The position numbers and the translations under genes are program-made. Under the pieces are notes generated by a model. It was not told the origin of the DNA, searched no databases, and saw only the letters and a list, made by a program, of their open reading frames with translations. Shown piece after piece: positions 53,462 to 62,812 of a stretch of 64,000 bases of DNA (position 1 is its first letter; the number at the start of each line of letters is the position of its first letter). The stretch is from Flavobacterium degerlachei. GTDB lineage: Bacteria; Bacteroidota; Bacteroidia; Flavobacteriales; Flavobacteriaceae. The stretch lies in assembly GCF_900106645.1 (NCBI RefSeq), contig NZ_FNMV01000001.1:310001-374000 (forward strand). The letters are read 5' to 3'.

Positions 53462-53565
53462 GGTTTTCTTATTTAAATCGCGTTTGAATTAATCCTAACA
53501 TTCGAAGATAGTAAAAGAAGAGAAGCGAAACAATCTATTTTTGAAAGCTTTGTTAAGGCAAATTT

Positions 53566-53889
53566 TTAAAATGGCATTATGTCTAAAAGGATTTGGTTGT
53601 TGTTTTCGTTAACGACTATTGTAAGTAGCGAATGTTTGTGTACAGTGTCGTAGAAGCTATAATCAAGAACTACTTTGTCTGTATCGTCTGTTGACTCTTC
53701 AATCTTTAGGGTTAGTTTTCCCTTTGCTCTAGCATGAGCGTTGTTTAGCATGTCTTTAAAAAACTCATAAAAATCCATTTTGTTGGGCGCTTCAGTTTGA
53801 ACATCGGCAGACATTAAGAAAGGGAAGAAGGACTCAGGGGTATTGTTAGTGCAGGATGAGATTAATTCTGCTTTTATTTTTTCATTCAT
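53566..53889 (-). CDS. Small protein of unknown function
   Basis: A 107-residue acidic protein without signal peptide or membrane segment. It has helical N-terminal parts (MNEKIKAELISSC, DFYEFFKDMLNNAHARAKGKL) and a beta-rich C-terminus (KVVLDYSFYDTVHKHSLLTIVVNENNNQILLDIMPF). I do not recognise the family. The helix-then-sheet order loosely suggests a small alpha/beta barrel (NTF2/SnoaL-like), which is only a guess. It is monocistronic and lies between the PQQ dehydrogenase gene and the 41-bp direct repeat. Confidence 0.6.
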   Translation of the reverse strand: MNEKIKAELISSCTNNTPESFFPFLMSADVQTEAPNKMDFYEFFKDMLNNAHARAKGKLTLKIEESTDDTDKVVLDYSFYDTVHKHSLLTIVVNENNNQILLDIMPF

Positions 53890-53919
53890 TTTTTTTAAAT
53901 AGAAAGTTATCTGTCAGGG

Positions 53920-53960
53920 GAACTCTGACCAAATACGAAAGTAGTAAAAACAAAAAAGAC
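53920..53960 (+). repeat. 41-bp direct repeat, copy 1
   Basis: The block starts GAACTCTGACC and ends ACAAAAAAGAC. It matches 38 of 41 positions with copy 2 at 54990-55030, in the same orientation. Just before it, GTCAG and CTGAC can pair. The two copies enclose about 1 kb with one DUF2452 gene. Confidence 0.8.
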
Positions 53961-54084
53961 CTTAGACTGCTATTACGTTTTTTTGAGAAGTCACCCTAGA
54001 TAACTAAGTGGTTTGGGTTCTAAGCGGCTGATATATTTCGGGAAAGCTGCTTTATTCAGGTTGAATTAGACTCAGAGTTAAATT

Positions 54085-54120
54085 TTTTGTTTAATTTCAC
54101 ATGGTAATTGTTAAACAAAA
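54085..54120. other. Hairpin in the 361-base gap before the DUF2452 gene
   Basis: TTTTGTTTAA (54085-54094) and TTAAACAAAA (54111-54120) form a perfect 10-bp stem. No gene was seen in 53961-54250 apart from this hairpin. Confidence 0.5.
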
Positions 54121-54250
54121 TGTCATTGTGTTTCAGAATATAGCTTTTGAAGCTTGTAGAAAGACTTTTGCTTAATACAAAATATTGGTAAACATAAAAA
54201 GAGGAGCTAATAGTTAATTATTTAGATCTCTTGAATTAAAATAAAATCAG

Positions 54251-54670
54251 ATGAAAAGTAAAATACCCGATAATGTTGTCTACTCTGTTGAGGAAGGATT
54301 TAATGCCAATATATTGCCCTACGGAACAAATGTAGGTGCTCCAGTAATTAGAGTTGATGATGTTGTTTCCTGGAAAAGCAGAGGCATTGAGAATGTAAAT
54401 AAAGAGCTTGGAAATAAATTCAACGAATTGAAAATTCAATATCAAAAGTTGATGGAAGAATACGAATGGAATGAGTTGGTTTATAGTGCTAAATTTTCAT
54501 TTGAGCCTGTTATTGGGGAAATCTATCATTTATATAGAGATGCTAATGCAGTAAACTTTCTCTCTTTGATAGGACCACAAGAATGGAATAGAGAACACAT
54601 TGGTACCTTTAAACTCAATAGTGATAAAAAGTGGATACTACTAAAAGCAGAAAACGCTGCTATATTCTAA
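54251..54670 (+). CDS. DUF2452 family protein
   Basis: A 139-residue soluble protein. The segments KIPDNVVYSVEEGFNANILPYGTNVGAPVIRVDD, FNELKIQYQKLMEEYEWNELVYSAKFSFEPVIGEIYHLYRD and LSLIGPQEW match the DUF2452 family, found in many aquatic bacteria and some eukaryotes and not characterised. It looks intact. It is alone, bracketed by the two 41-bp direct repeats, with AT-rich flanks. It may be a core gene next to which foreign DNA entered, or part of a mobile unit itself. Confidence 0.8.
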   Translation: MKSKIPDNVVYSVEEGFNANILPYGTNVGAPVIRVDDVVSWKSRGIENVNKELGNKFNELKIQYQKLMEEYEWNELVYSAKFSFEPVIGEIYHLYRDANAVNFLSLIGPQEWNREHIGTFKLNSDKKWILLKAENAAIF

Positions 54671-54846
54671 AGTTAGTTTACCCTGTTCATAAGGAGTAGG
54701 TAGTATTATGAATTCGTGCTCCATTATAAGAAACGTACTCTAATGTATTTTCTACGATGGTATCGCAGGTCAAAATATAAACCGTAAACCGTCAATGAAT
54801 TGCACATATATCGAAATTTATTCCACATAATAATGTTTTAATCTAA

Positions 54847-54972
54847 AGATACGTAATTTTAAAGGAAGCGACGCGCCATTCTGATATTAAAGCTAGTTTG
54901 AGCTTTTTAAGATTGTTAGATATTCCTGAAATAATAGAGGAATGTATATTAAGTTTATTTCTTTTAGGATAA
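54847..54972 (+). pseudogene. Possible remnant of a degraded gene
   Basis: In the 389-base gap after DUF2452, a stop-free frame of 41 codons without ATG reads plausibly as protein (for example ATRHSDIKASLSFLRLLDIP, then EIIEECILSLFLL), ending at TAA 54970. No homologue is recognised, and it may be chance. The rest of 54671-55020 shows nothing that I can name. Confidence 0.2.
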
Positions 54973-54989
54973 AAATTCACCTATATGGC

Positions 54990-55030
54990 GAACTCTAACC
55001 CAATACGAAAGTTGTAAAAACAAAAAAGAC
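54990..55030 (+). repeat. 41-bp direct repeat, copy 2
   Basis: Starts GAACTCTAACC and ends ACAAAAAAGAC. Three mismatches from copy 1. Its last bases form the left part of the terminator for the defence operon. Confidence 0.8.
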
Positions 55031-55053
55031 TTTACAGTAATGTAAAGTCTTTT
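55021..55053 (-). terminator. Terminator of the defence operon
   Basis: AAAAGACTTTACA (55024-55036) and TGTAAAGTCTTTT (55041-55053) are perfect 13-bp arms with a GTAA loop. T-runs flank it in both directions. It lies just downstream of the AIPR gene stop at 55060 on the minus strand. Confidence 0.9.
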
Positions 55054-55059
55054 AGAATT

Positions 55060-57447
55060 TTAAAATTTCAGGCCAAATTTGGACACTTTTTTTATTGAAT
55101 CTAAAGCTTTTATGAGGTTTATCTCTTTAATGCTTTCATTTTTGGAAATAGATTTGAAAACTGACTTTAAATTTAAAAACTCATTATTTTCAAATATTTT
55201 TGTTTGTTCACTTAAGTCAAATATTTTGTCCCAATCATTTTTACTTATTAATTTTAATCGATCGTAAATTACTTTTACATCGACAATTTCAATTTCAATT
55301 TCACTGGAAAGTAATTTAACCTGATCAACGTTTATTTGATTTTCCTCGATGTACAATATAAATTTGTTTCCAATCGATATGTCTCTGGCATTTAGATTTT
55401 TTGATCGTTTTATTTTATTTGCAATTTCCCAAAGATCTGTAGACATTAATTTAAAATCATCAATGTTTAAAATATACTTAGAGAGTCCATCCCAAAATTT
55501 ATTTCCATAACCTAGTATTTTGGAAATAGTGATTAAATTATTTTCAGATTTATTATCAACTTCTTCAACTTCAATATCTCGAAGAATAACCAAATCATCA
55601 GTAATAAAGCAATCACTAAAAGTTTCCATTTTTATAGAGTAAACTTCTTCTTTTAACAACTTCCAACTAGATTCTCTTTTTGCGTACTCAGAAATTAGCG
55701 AACTGTTCGAAGACTTTACCAAATGATTGTAGACAAAAACTATCAGCTGCTGTAATTCGTTTACAATGCGGCTATCTATTACTTGCTCTTCATAGATCTT
55801 CCATAAATCAAGCTTATTTGAAGTTAGGTGATGAAAAAAAGATAGTGTATAGGCAACAGTAAATGATTTTAAGTTGGTATCACCAATAGCATTAACATTT
55901 TTTCTACCAAATAACTTATCAACTGTTTTAAATAGAATGGCGTTCGAAATTAATTTCTTGTAATAATTTTCACCGGGTAACTTATTCCTCTTAACTAATT
56001 CGTTTATTTTTTTTGTATATTGAATAAAGTTTTTCTGAGCACCTTGAGAAACGTAGTGTGGTTCTAATTCCCAAATGTTTATAAATTTTGCTACTTCTGA
56101 TTTGATAATTTTTTGACTCGTAGGATTCTGTTCTTTGAATTTTCTTTGTTGAACTACCGTTGTTAACTTGTTTAATGATTCTTTGTATTGGCCGTTTACA
56201 CGTTCAAAGTACCACAATGTCGATATGTTTTTATTCGTACTATCAACAACATATTTTTTTCTAGATAATGATTCAATTTGAACAAAGAAGGGATTGTTAG
56301 ACGATAAATCTAATTCAGAAACTTTGTTTTGGCTGTTAGCATATCGTGCAATATTTGGCACTTCAATATTCTTTTGATCAATATCTTTGATCACTGTCAA
56401 TTTCATTTGAACAAATACTTTGCTTATATCAGCATCTTTGTATTTCTTTTGAGTGTGAAATAATGAGGCAGTTGTTTGTCCACCGTTAACAATTTGAAAA
56501 TCATTCATTTTTGTTAAATAAAGTTGATTTTCAATTATTTCGGTTTCCACAATTTCAGCAGTTGCTGTTATACCGTTATTATAAGGCAAAAACATTTGTG
56601 GTTTATCTCTTATGGTATCTCTAATTCCTTTATTGAATTTACCTAATTGTCCTAAAAACGCACGTACATTACTTTCTAATAATTCATTGGAATGTAAATC
56701 ATACAATTTTGCAAGTACACTACCGGGAATAATTGCTAAATAACATTCATACAACTCATTTAAATCAGGAACTTTAAGACATTGAATACCTTGAACGTCA
56801 TCTGTTAGAAAATCTTTAAATTTAATTTCAATTGGTTCTCTATTGCTAGAATTTTGATTTAATTTATAAAACCTTTGTATATCCCATACGTGAGTATAAA
56901 TTGTTAAATCGTCATATCCTTTAATGAAGGAGGAATCTAAATTATATTTTGAATTACCATTAATTAAAAAGAATATATTAATTCTAATGAAGTTTGTTTT
57001 TTGTTTTGTTATAACTTTTAAAAGTGCGTTTAATTCTGTTTGTGCTGGATCAATATAATCTATATGCCCTTTTAAAGCGGCATTCAAAAATCGTTTGATT
57101 TGGTTTATACTCTTATCAAAATCAATTTTTTGAATATTATAATCATATGTTGAATGATTAAAATGTGTTATGAATAGATCTAAAGTTTCGAAATAGACTT
57201 TGTTGTTATCATCCTTGAATTCATCCTTCAAACAATATCCATTTATTTTCCAATCTATTCTTCCTTGTGAATCTGGATGAATATAAGACAAAACACTTGC
57301 TCCTTCAGATTTTTCAGCTCCATCTAATATTTCAAGACAATGCTCTGTAAACTTATCTTCAAAACTAGCGCCTTCACCATCTGAGTATACTAATGCAGCC
57401 ACATCCGATTGCATAGATTCTATATAATTTTGTAATCCTCTTTCCAT
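55060..57447 (-). CDS. AIPR family (abortive infection phage resistance) protein
   Basis: A 795-residue protein with the AIPR core: LYDLHSNELLESNVRAFLG (residues 248-266), FLPYNNGIT (286-294), FQIVNGGQTTASLFHTQ (318-334) and VFVQMKLTVI. The family is associated with phage resistance by abortive infection and often lies with restriction modules. The N-terminal 200 residues may bind nucleic acid or be a nuclease-related domain. The C-terminus is helical and unassigned. It is the last gene of the operon and its ATG overlaps the preceding stop as TAATG, so translation is coupled. Confidence 0.9.
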   Translation of the reverse strand: MERGLQNYIESMQSDVAALVYSDGEGASFEDKFTEHCLEILDGAEKSEGASVLSYIHPDSQGRIDWKINGYCLKDEFKDDNNKVYFETLDLFITHFNHSTYDYNIQKIDFDKSINQIKRFLNAALKGHIDYIDPAQTELNALLKVITKQKTNFIRINIFFLINGNSKYNLDSSFIKGYDDLTIYTHVWDIQRFYKLNQNSSNREPIEIKFKDFLTDDVQGIQCLKVPDLNELYECYLAIIPGSVLAKLYDLHSNELLESNVRAFLGQLGKFNKGIRDTIRDKPQMFLPYNNGITATAEIVETEIIENQLYLTKMNDFQIVNGGQTTASLFHTQKKYKDADISKVFVQMKLTVIKDIDQKNIEVPNIARYANSQNKVSELDLSSNNPFFVQIESLSRKKYVVDSTNKNISTLWYFERVNGQYKESLNKLTTVVQQRKFKEQNPTSQKIIKSEVAKFINIWELEPHYVSQGAQKNFIQYTKKINELVKRNKLPGENYYKKLISNAILFKTVDKLFGRKNVNAIGDTNLKSFTVAYTLSFFHHLTSNKLDLWKIYEEQVIDSRIVNELQQLIVFVYNHLVKSSNSSLISEYAKRESSWKLLKEEVYSIKMETFSDCFITDDLVILRDIEVEEVDNKSENNLITISKILGYGNKFWDGLSKYILNIDDFKLMSTDLWEIANKIKRSKNLNARDISIGNKFILYIEENQINVDQVKLLSSEIEIEIVDVKVIYDRLKLISKNDWDKIFDLSEQTKIFENNEFLNLKSVFKSISKNESIKEINLIKALDSIKKVSKFGLKF

Positions 57448-58418
57448 TATTTTATTAATTCAATTATCGATTCAACATTTACAACAAAGGGCTCTATCGC
57501 AGAGAGTTCAATATAATAAGAAGCGTTATAAACCCCTGACACTAAGTCCGACGGTACTATTTTTGGGAAATCACTTTCAACTAAATATTTATAATTTCTT
57601 TTGAGGGCGTATTGACTATTATAATTTTCAAAATCCTCATCAAAATAACCAATCAATACTAATCTTTCATTAAAGAATTTCAACGCATTGTGATTGCTAG
57701 CTATTTTATTGCGAATATCTGTAATAATGGTGTTCAACGTAAAACCTCTATCTTTTACTTGTTCTGCAACATATAGAATAAGATACAAATGAGATAGGTT
57801 TTGTGCGTCAAGTTGTCTTTCGCTAGTGATTCTTATTTTTGGTGTTTTTGCAGATGTGAATTTTACTTCTATTCCTTTAGATCCAAATAAAAAATCTTTG
57901 TCTTCATAATCTGGACCTGTCCAACTTTCAAGTACTTTATCTATAGAGTATTTTTCATCTAAAAATGAGTTAAATAATAATAACTCACCAATTAATCCTT
58001 TTTGGTTTTCTAAAGTGAGTCCTTGAAAATTAACTTTATCAAATAATCTTTTCCATTTTAAAACAACATTTGAAGTTTCTACTAATGCTTCATTTTCCGT
58101 TGTACATTTTGATATTTCTTCGACGATATTTTCTATAAATAAGCTAAAAATATCTTTAAGCTGATTGTCTAAAAGATAAATGTGAAATTCTTTTACTTCT
58201 TTAAATTCAAATGTTTCAACAAACAATCCTTTGAACTTATAGTTCTTAAATTCAGGATATTTAGCAGTTTTTAAAGTTTCGAATATGAATAAGTGGTTTC
58301 CTGTAATGTGATTAGTCGCTGCAAAACATTTAAAAGGTTTTACATGTTCAAGTTGTGTTTTGATAATGATTTCATCAGTAGGTATATGAGTTTCCCAGAT
58401 AGATTTAATACTAATCAT
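57447..58418 (-). CDS. PD-(D/E)XK motif protein (DUF4420-like)
   Basis: A 323-residue protein. The nuclease core shows GLIGELLLFNSFL (E145), then D175 in KDFLFGSKG and the E184-V-K186 of GIEVKFTSAK, which together are the restriction-endonuclease metal site. Helical segments follow. This matches the PD-(D/E)XK DUF4420 family that recurs between Z1 and AIPR genes. It is the likely DNA-cutting subunit. The gene starts two bases after the Z1 gene stop and shares a TAATG junction with the AIPR gene. Confidence 0.88.
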   Translation of the reverse strand: MISIKSIWETHIPTDEIIIKTQLEHVKPFKCFAATNHITGNHLFIFETLKTAKYPEFKNYKFKGLFVETFEFKEVKEFHIYLLDNQLKDIFSLFIENIVEEISKCTTENEALVETSNVVLKWKRLFDKVNFQGLTLENQKGLIGELLLFNSFLDEKYSIDKVLESWTGPDYEDKDFLFGSKGIEVKFTSAKTPKIRITSERQLDAQNLSHLYLILYVAEQVKDRGFTLNTIITDIRNKIASNHNALKFFNERLVLIGYFDEDFENYNSQYALKRNYKYLVESDFPKIVPSDLVSGVYNASYYIELSAIEPFVVNVESIIELIK

Positions 58419-58420
58419 AA

Positions 58421-61243
58421 TTATTCGTCTTCGTTAATTAAGTCATCATCTTCTTGAGTTTCTTCATCAAATCCATTATTTATCGTGGCAGTATAAGATA
58501 CTTTTTTTTCGTTTTGAATTGTCGGAAAATGAAGGCTATATCCAATGATTGGAATGTCATTTTTTACATTCGGTGTTCCGCGTTCATCTAAAGCATAAAT
58601 CAATAATAACCCTTTCTTTTCTTTTGAACGTTCAAGTTTAATTTCACTATTCAATTTAATTTCAGTTTTTGTTAAATCAATTTGTCTATCAATAGTGTCG
58701 TCAATTTGGTTTTTAGAAATATGATAATATTCACTATTTCTATTTAATTGTTGATTACGAACACTACAACCTAATGTGATTTCTTGACTACCAATAGAAA
58801 GAGTATAGGTTTTCAATTTTTTATTTTTAGATCGTTCACCTTTTTTTGACTTACCTTTCTCGTCAATAAAAATATCACTATCCGTATTTGAAACTATTGC
58901 AACTGACCATTCCTTTATTTCAGACTGTTTCAAAATATATTCTCCGAGTTGAGCGTTTTTAATTTTTGGCAAATCAATTTTATAATTGTCTAAAAAAGAT
59001 GCAATCTTTTCTTTGTCAAAATCCTTTATCAGAATATATCTAGGAATTAAATCTAATTCTTTATGTTTAATTATTTGAGTTTTTTTATTTCCAATATTTA
59101 ATAATTCTTTAAACAGTTTGAAGTTGTTTTCAATAGCAGTCTTAGTTTTCAGTAATTGATAGGTTTGTGGATTGGTACCAGAAAACGAAATTTCAATTTT
59201 ATCCGAGTGATAAAGTTTTGCCAAGCTCGTAATGGTCATTAAACCAGAATGATTTCTTACTTTTAGTTTGAAATCTTTCGGTTTTTGTAATGCTGCTGTC
59301 ATTTCATCAAAATCATCACGCATTTCTTCAGTGGCCATTGTAATGTGGTTGAACCATTCAAAAATTTGTTCTGTTGTATAAAGGCGACATAAGTCAACAT
59401 ATCCTGGACGATAACCAAACCAACGTCCCATTTGCATCAATGAATCATACATTTTTGTAGTTCTCAAATAATAACTTATAGATAATCCTTCCAAAGTTAT
59501 TCCTCTCGACAATCTACTTCCTCCAACTGCAATAACAGAAAAGCCATTGTCATATCTACTGTAATCAATTTCTTCAATTTTATGATATTCTAAATTGGTT
59601 GTCGATCGGGTTCCGTGTACAGAACGAACTTCAATTTTTGAAGCTGCTTTTTTCAATTCTTTTTTTACGTCTTCCCAAGAATGGACTTTAATTCTTATGT
59701 CTGTATAATCTAAATTTTCTAAAACATTTTCAGTTGTTGGTAAAAAATCAGATTTATACAAATGTTCAAAATCAATCAATAATAATTCATCATTACCATC
59801 GATTGCATTTTTATATTCCCGCATTTTATCATTAACTAAGTAGGCAACTCTATCTATCCATTTTACCAATAAAGCAACGTGAATTAACATAGAATTGTGT
59901 TTCTTTTCTTGACCACGAACTCTTCTGATTGCACAAGTTAAAATGAATGATTTTATGGCTTTTTCTAAACTTTTAGGTAAATATTCAGGTAAGTCTGCTT
60001 TATTGTGTTTATTAATTGTTCTGAAAAATGGAGGGTCGAAGTCATCAATTGCTCGGAAAATATCTAATGGTTCATTGTCTGTTCCATTTGGATTTTCAAA
60101 GCCAAATATTTTTGCCGCACCAATGTAATTAGTAGGAGCTTTTATGTTGATTATGAAATCTCTCGGGAATAAATCTTCGCCAATTTTATATATTTTGTTT
60201 TTTACAGTAGTTGTTAATTCTTCATTGTGATCTTGTGAAATAAATAGGTTTGCGTATGGAGTTGCAGTGTAACCAATAAATGTGTTTTGATTAAAAATAG
60301 TAAGTAAAGTTCTAATTAACTTGTTGATTGTTTTAATATCGTCAATATCTTTTGCGGTATTTACGGAAGCTGCATCTGCTTCATCATCAATAATTAAAAC
60401 AGGAACATCGAACAATTTTGGCGTTCCGTCTATAATTTTGATGTTTTCATTTTTTGAAAACCAGTCTATTAAATTTTCAAGAATACTTTTGTTTTTTTTG
60501 ATAACAAAAACAACAGGGTTTTTTCCAATTGGGATATTTAATCGATTTGCAACAGATTGACTAAAATCGCCTTCGTCACCACTTTTGTAATAGGAAGAAG
60601 TAAGGGAATAAATATCCGTTTCTACTTTCAATTTCCCTACACCAATAAGTCTATTTTCATTTTCTCGAATAAAGGCAGAACTACTTCTTCCAATAAATCC
60701 AGCATCAATTCGCTCTTGAGTCTGTCTTCTTAAAGAACTAATAGTTCCAGCGATAACAATTATTACTTTATAACCTGAATCAGTTGCTTTGTTAATCAAT
60801 CCCACATAATTAGATGTTTTCCCAGATTGAACATGTCCTACAACCATTCCACGTCGGTCCCAAGAATTGTTATCTTTAGGATTTACACATTTATCTAAAA
60901 TTTTATCTGTAAAGTCATCTAATTCATTGACAGGAAATGAAGGGTCATTTTGAGACATAAATAATTTATACCTATTCCATAATTCAAAATTGATATTGCT
61001 TTTTTCTTCACTCAACCATGGGTCGATATCATCAGACATTACAGTTATCTTCCCTTTTCCGATTTCGCATTCGGATCTAATCACTTCAAATAAATTCGCA
61101 AAATCAGCATCTTTAAATTCAGGTGCTGATTCAATTTTTTCTTTTATTATTTTAAGTATAATATCATCGGTTATTTGTTCCTTAGGGATCATATTCAGGA
61201 ATGCGTAACATACTAATTTGGCAGTTTGATTTATATCGTTCAT
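58421..61243 (-). CDS. Z1 domain superfamily 2 helicase-like protein
   Basis: A 940-residue ATPase. Walker A is GHVQSGKT (136-143), the DEAD-like box is IIDDEAD (284-290), and helicase-like motifs V and VI are seen as GGSRLSRGITLEGL and QMGRWFGYRPGY. The Z1 domain is in the C-terminal half. Z1 proteins occur almost only in operons with a GHKL ATPase, PD-(D/E)XK, AIPR and DNA methyltransferase. They are proposed to move on DNA or remodel it to direct cleavage. The start overlaps the ATPase gene stop by four bases (ATGA). Confidence 0.92.
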   Translation of the reverse strand: MNDINQTAKLVCYAFLNMIPKEQITDDIILKIIKEKIESAPEFKDADFANLFEVIRSECEIGKGKITVMSDDIDPWLSEEKSNINFELWNRYKLFMSQNDPSFPVNELDDFTDKILDKCVNPKDNNSWDRRGMVVGHVQSGKTSNYVGLINKATDSGYKVIIVIAGTISSLRRQTQERIDAGFIGRSSSAFIRENENRLIGVGKLKVETDIYSLTSSYYKSGDEGDFSQSVANRLNIPIGKNPVVFVIKKNKSILENLIDWFSKNENIKIIDGTPKLFDVPVLIIDDEADAASVNTAKDIDDIKTINKLIRTLLTIFNQNTFIGYTATPYANLFISQDHNEELTTTVKNKIYKIGEDLFPRDFIINIKAPTNYIGAAKIFGFENPNGTDNEPLDIFRAIDDFDPPFFRTINKHNKADLPEYLPKSLEKAIKSFILTCAIRRVRGQEKKHNSMLIHVALLVKWIDRVAYLVNDKMREYKNAIDGNDELLLIDFEHLYKSDFLPTTENVLENLDYTDIRIKVHSWEDVKKELKKAASKIEVRSVHGTRSTTNLEYHKIEEIDYSRYDNGFSVIAVGGSRLSRGITLEGLSISYYLRTTKMYDSLMQMGRWFGYRPGYVDLCRLYTTEQIFEWFNHITMATEEMRDDFDEMTAALQKPKDFKLKVRNHSGLMTITSLAKLYHSDKIEISFSGTNPQTYQLLKTKTAIENNFKLFKELLNIGNKKTQIIKHKELDLIPRYILIKDFDKEKIASFLDNYKIDLPKIKNAQLGEYILKQSEIKEWSVAIVSNTDSDIFIDEKGKSKKGERSKNKKLKTYTLSIGSQEITLGCSVRNQQLNRNSEYYHISKNQIDDTIDRQIDLTKTEIKLNSEIKLERSKEKKGLLLIYALDERGTPNVKNDIPIIGYSLHFPTIQNEKKVSYTATINNGFDEETQEDDDLINEDE

Positions 61244-62709
61244 TTTAAATAATCGTTGATTAATGGAAAAAAATTAAATGGTGTTGCATTCATTATTTGT
61301 TGACGTGATAATGATTCCGGTATTCCTTGAGATATATAAATTTGAAATAATTCAACAGCTAGTTTTATTAAATCGTCACTTGGCGTTTCTGTTATTTTTT
61401 CCAATTCGTGAAATGAGGGATCTTCATTTTGATTATAAAGAATTAGTTCTACGGGAATATTTTCTTCTAACAGTTTCAATGCTTTTGAGAATAATTTATT
61501 TGAACTATCCGATTCAATTACCTGTCTTATAATTGGATGCTTTTTATTTATTTTATATTTTTTAACTCCCTCTCTATTGGTTTCATCTTTCCATAAACTT
61601 TCAAAAGATGCATTTCCATTTTCTTTTGAAATTGTCTTCTGACCCCTCCAATTATATATTTTTGCGGACTTCATTATTGCAATTTTAGCAATACGGGATA
61701 ATTCTTTTCTAATCTCAATAGGTGGCATTGCTGTAGATTTTTTTATATCTAAATTCCAGTCAAAATCATTTGCATTAGGGAAGTTTATTGCTATTCTTGC
61801 TAATTTTGAATACTCTCTTTTCTTTTCAATTCCAAGCCAATCACCCGCAACGAGTAATCGATCTCCTCTATAGACATAAAATCCTTGTTGTTGATACCAC
61901 CCTAATGGACCGCCTGATTTTTCATAATCTTCGGTGCTTATTTTTGACATGTGGGGTAATATAAAATAGGTTACTTCTACATTATTGAGTAGTAACTCTA
62001 TTTGTCCCATTTCTGGTTTGGGGTCTAAATTTAAAAGGAAGGGGTTCCAAGCATCAATTTCATAGGTATTAGAAATGAGCTTGATTTTTTTGCTTTCGAT
62101 GAATTTATGGAAGACAATGCCAAGATGTTCTTTAACTGTCACCATTTCTTGGTAAAAGGCGTTTTTTACTGATTCATTCTCCTCACTAGCATTGCCAACG
62201 ATTCTATCTAAACATTCCCAGATTATTAGTGTCCCACTTACTAAGTCATCTAGTTTTTTTAAATACGATTCGTCTGAAACATAATCCAATAAAGTCCATT
62301 CTTCTTCTTGATTGATAAAGTCAATATCCCAGCATCTCTTGATAGTATTGAAACCTTCTTTTTTTGTAATAACAGTTAGTCTTTTGCACTGTGAAAAAGA
62401 GGCGGTTTTTAAGCCCATTCCAAATCTACCCAAGTCTTTTTCGTCCCTAAAATCTTCTGGGTCTTTACTGCCTGGAGTCATTGCAATAATCAATTCTTCT
62501 AAATTCATTCCTTTTCCATTGTCTAAAATGGAGATCAAGGAGTCTTTACCTTTCCATAAATAATCAATTGTAATTATTTTAGATTCTGCAGATATGCTGT
62601 TGTCAACAATGTCCGCAATAGCAGTAGATAAATTATATCCAAAACTACGATAGGAATTTATGGTAGATTTTGGATTTGGTTTTGCATTCTCAGCTTTGTA
62701 TTGGTGCAT
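61240..62709 (-). CDS. GHKL-type ATPase of the MutL/MORC-like restriction group
   Basis: A 489-residue ATPase. The N-box is AIADIVDNSISA with D33 in the usual Glu position and N37, the G1 box is ILDNGKGM (D63-x-G-x-G), and the G2 lid is DLGRFGMGLKTAS (92-104). An S5-like domain follows with a KK motif in DIKKSTAMPP that may contact ATP. Related proteins form clamps on DNA in mismatch repair and in MORC proteins. In this operon the protein likely gates recognition or loading of the nuclease. The C-terminal ~150 residues are not assigned. Confidence 0.9.
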   Translation of the reverse strand: MHQYKAENAKPNPKSTINSYRSFGYNLSTAIADIVDNSISAESKIITIDYLWKGKDSLISILDNGKGMNLEELIIAMTPGSKDPEDFRDEKDLGRFGMGLKTASFSQCKRLTVITKKEGFNTIKRCWDIDFINQEEEWTLLDYVSDESYLKKLDDLVSGTLIIWECLDRIVGNASEENESVKNAFYQEMVTVKEHLGIVFHKFIESKKIKLISNTYEIDAWNPFLLNLDPKPEMGQIELLLNNVEVTYFILPHMSKISTEDYEKSGGPLGWYQQQGFYVYRGDRLLVAGDWLGIEKKREYSKLARIAINFPNANDFDWNLDIKKSTAMPPIEIRKELSRIAKIAIMKSAKIYNWRGQKTISKENGNASFESLWKDETNREGVKKYKINKKHPIIRQVIESDSSNKLFSKALKLLEENIPVELILYNQNEDPSFHELEKITETPSDDLIKLAVELFQIYISQGIPESLSRQQIMNATPFNFFPLINDYLK

Positions 62710-62812
62710 AGTATTTCAGAATGAATGCATTACGAAATACATTCGATTAATAGATTATTTTCATTTTTGTGTGGTATTTAAAAATGTTCTTAGTACTATT
62801 TTTTTATAGAGT

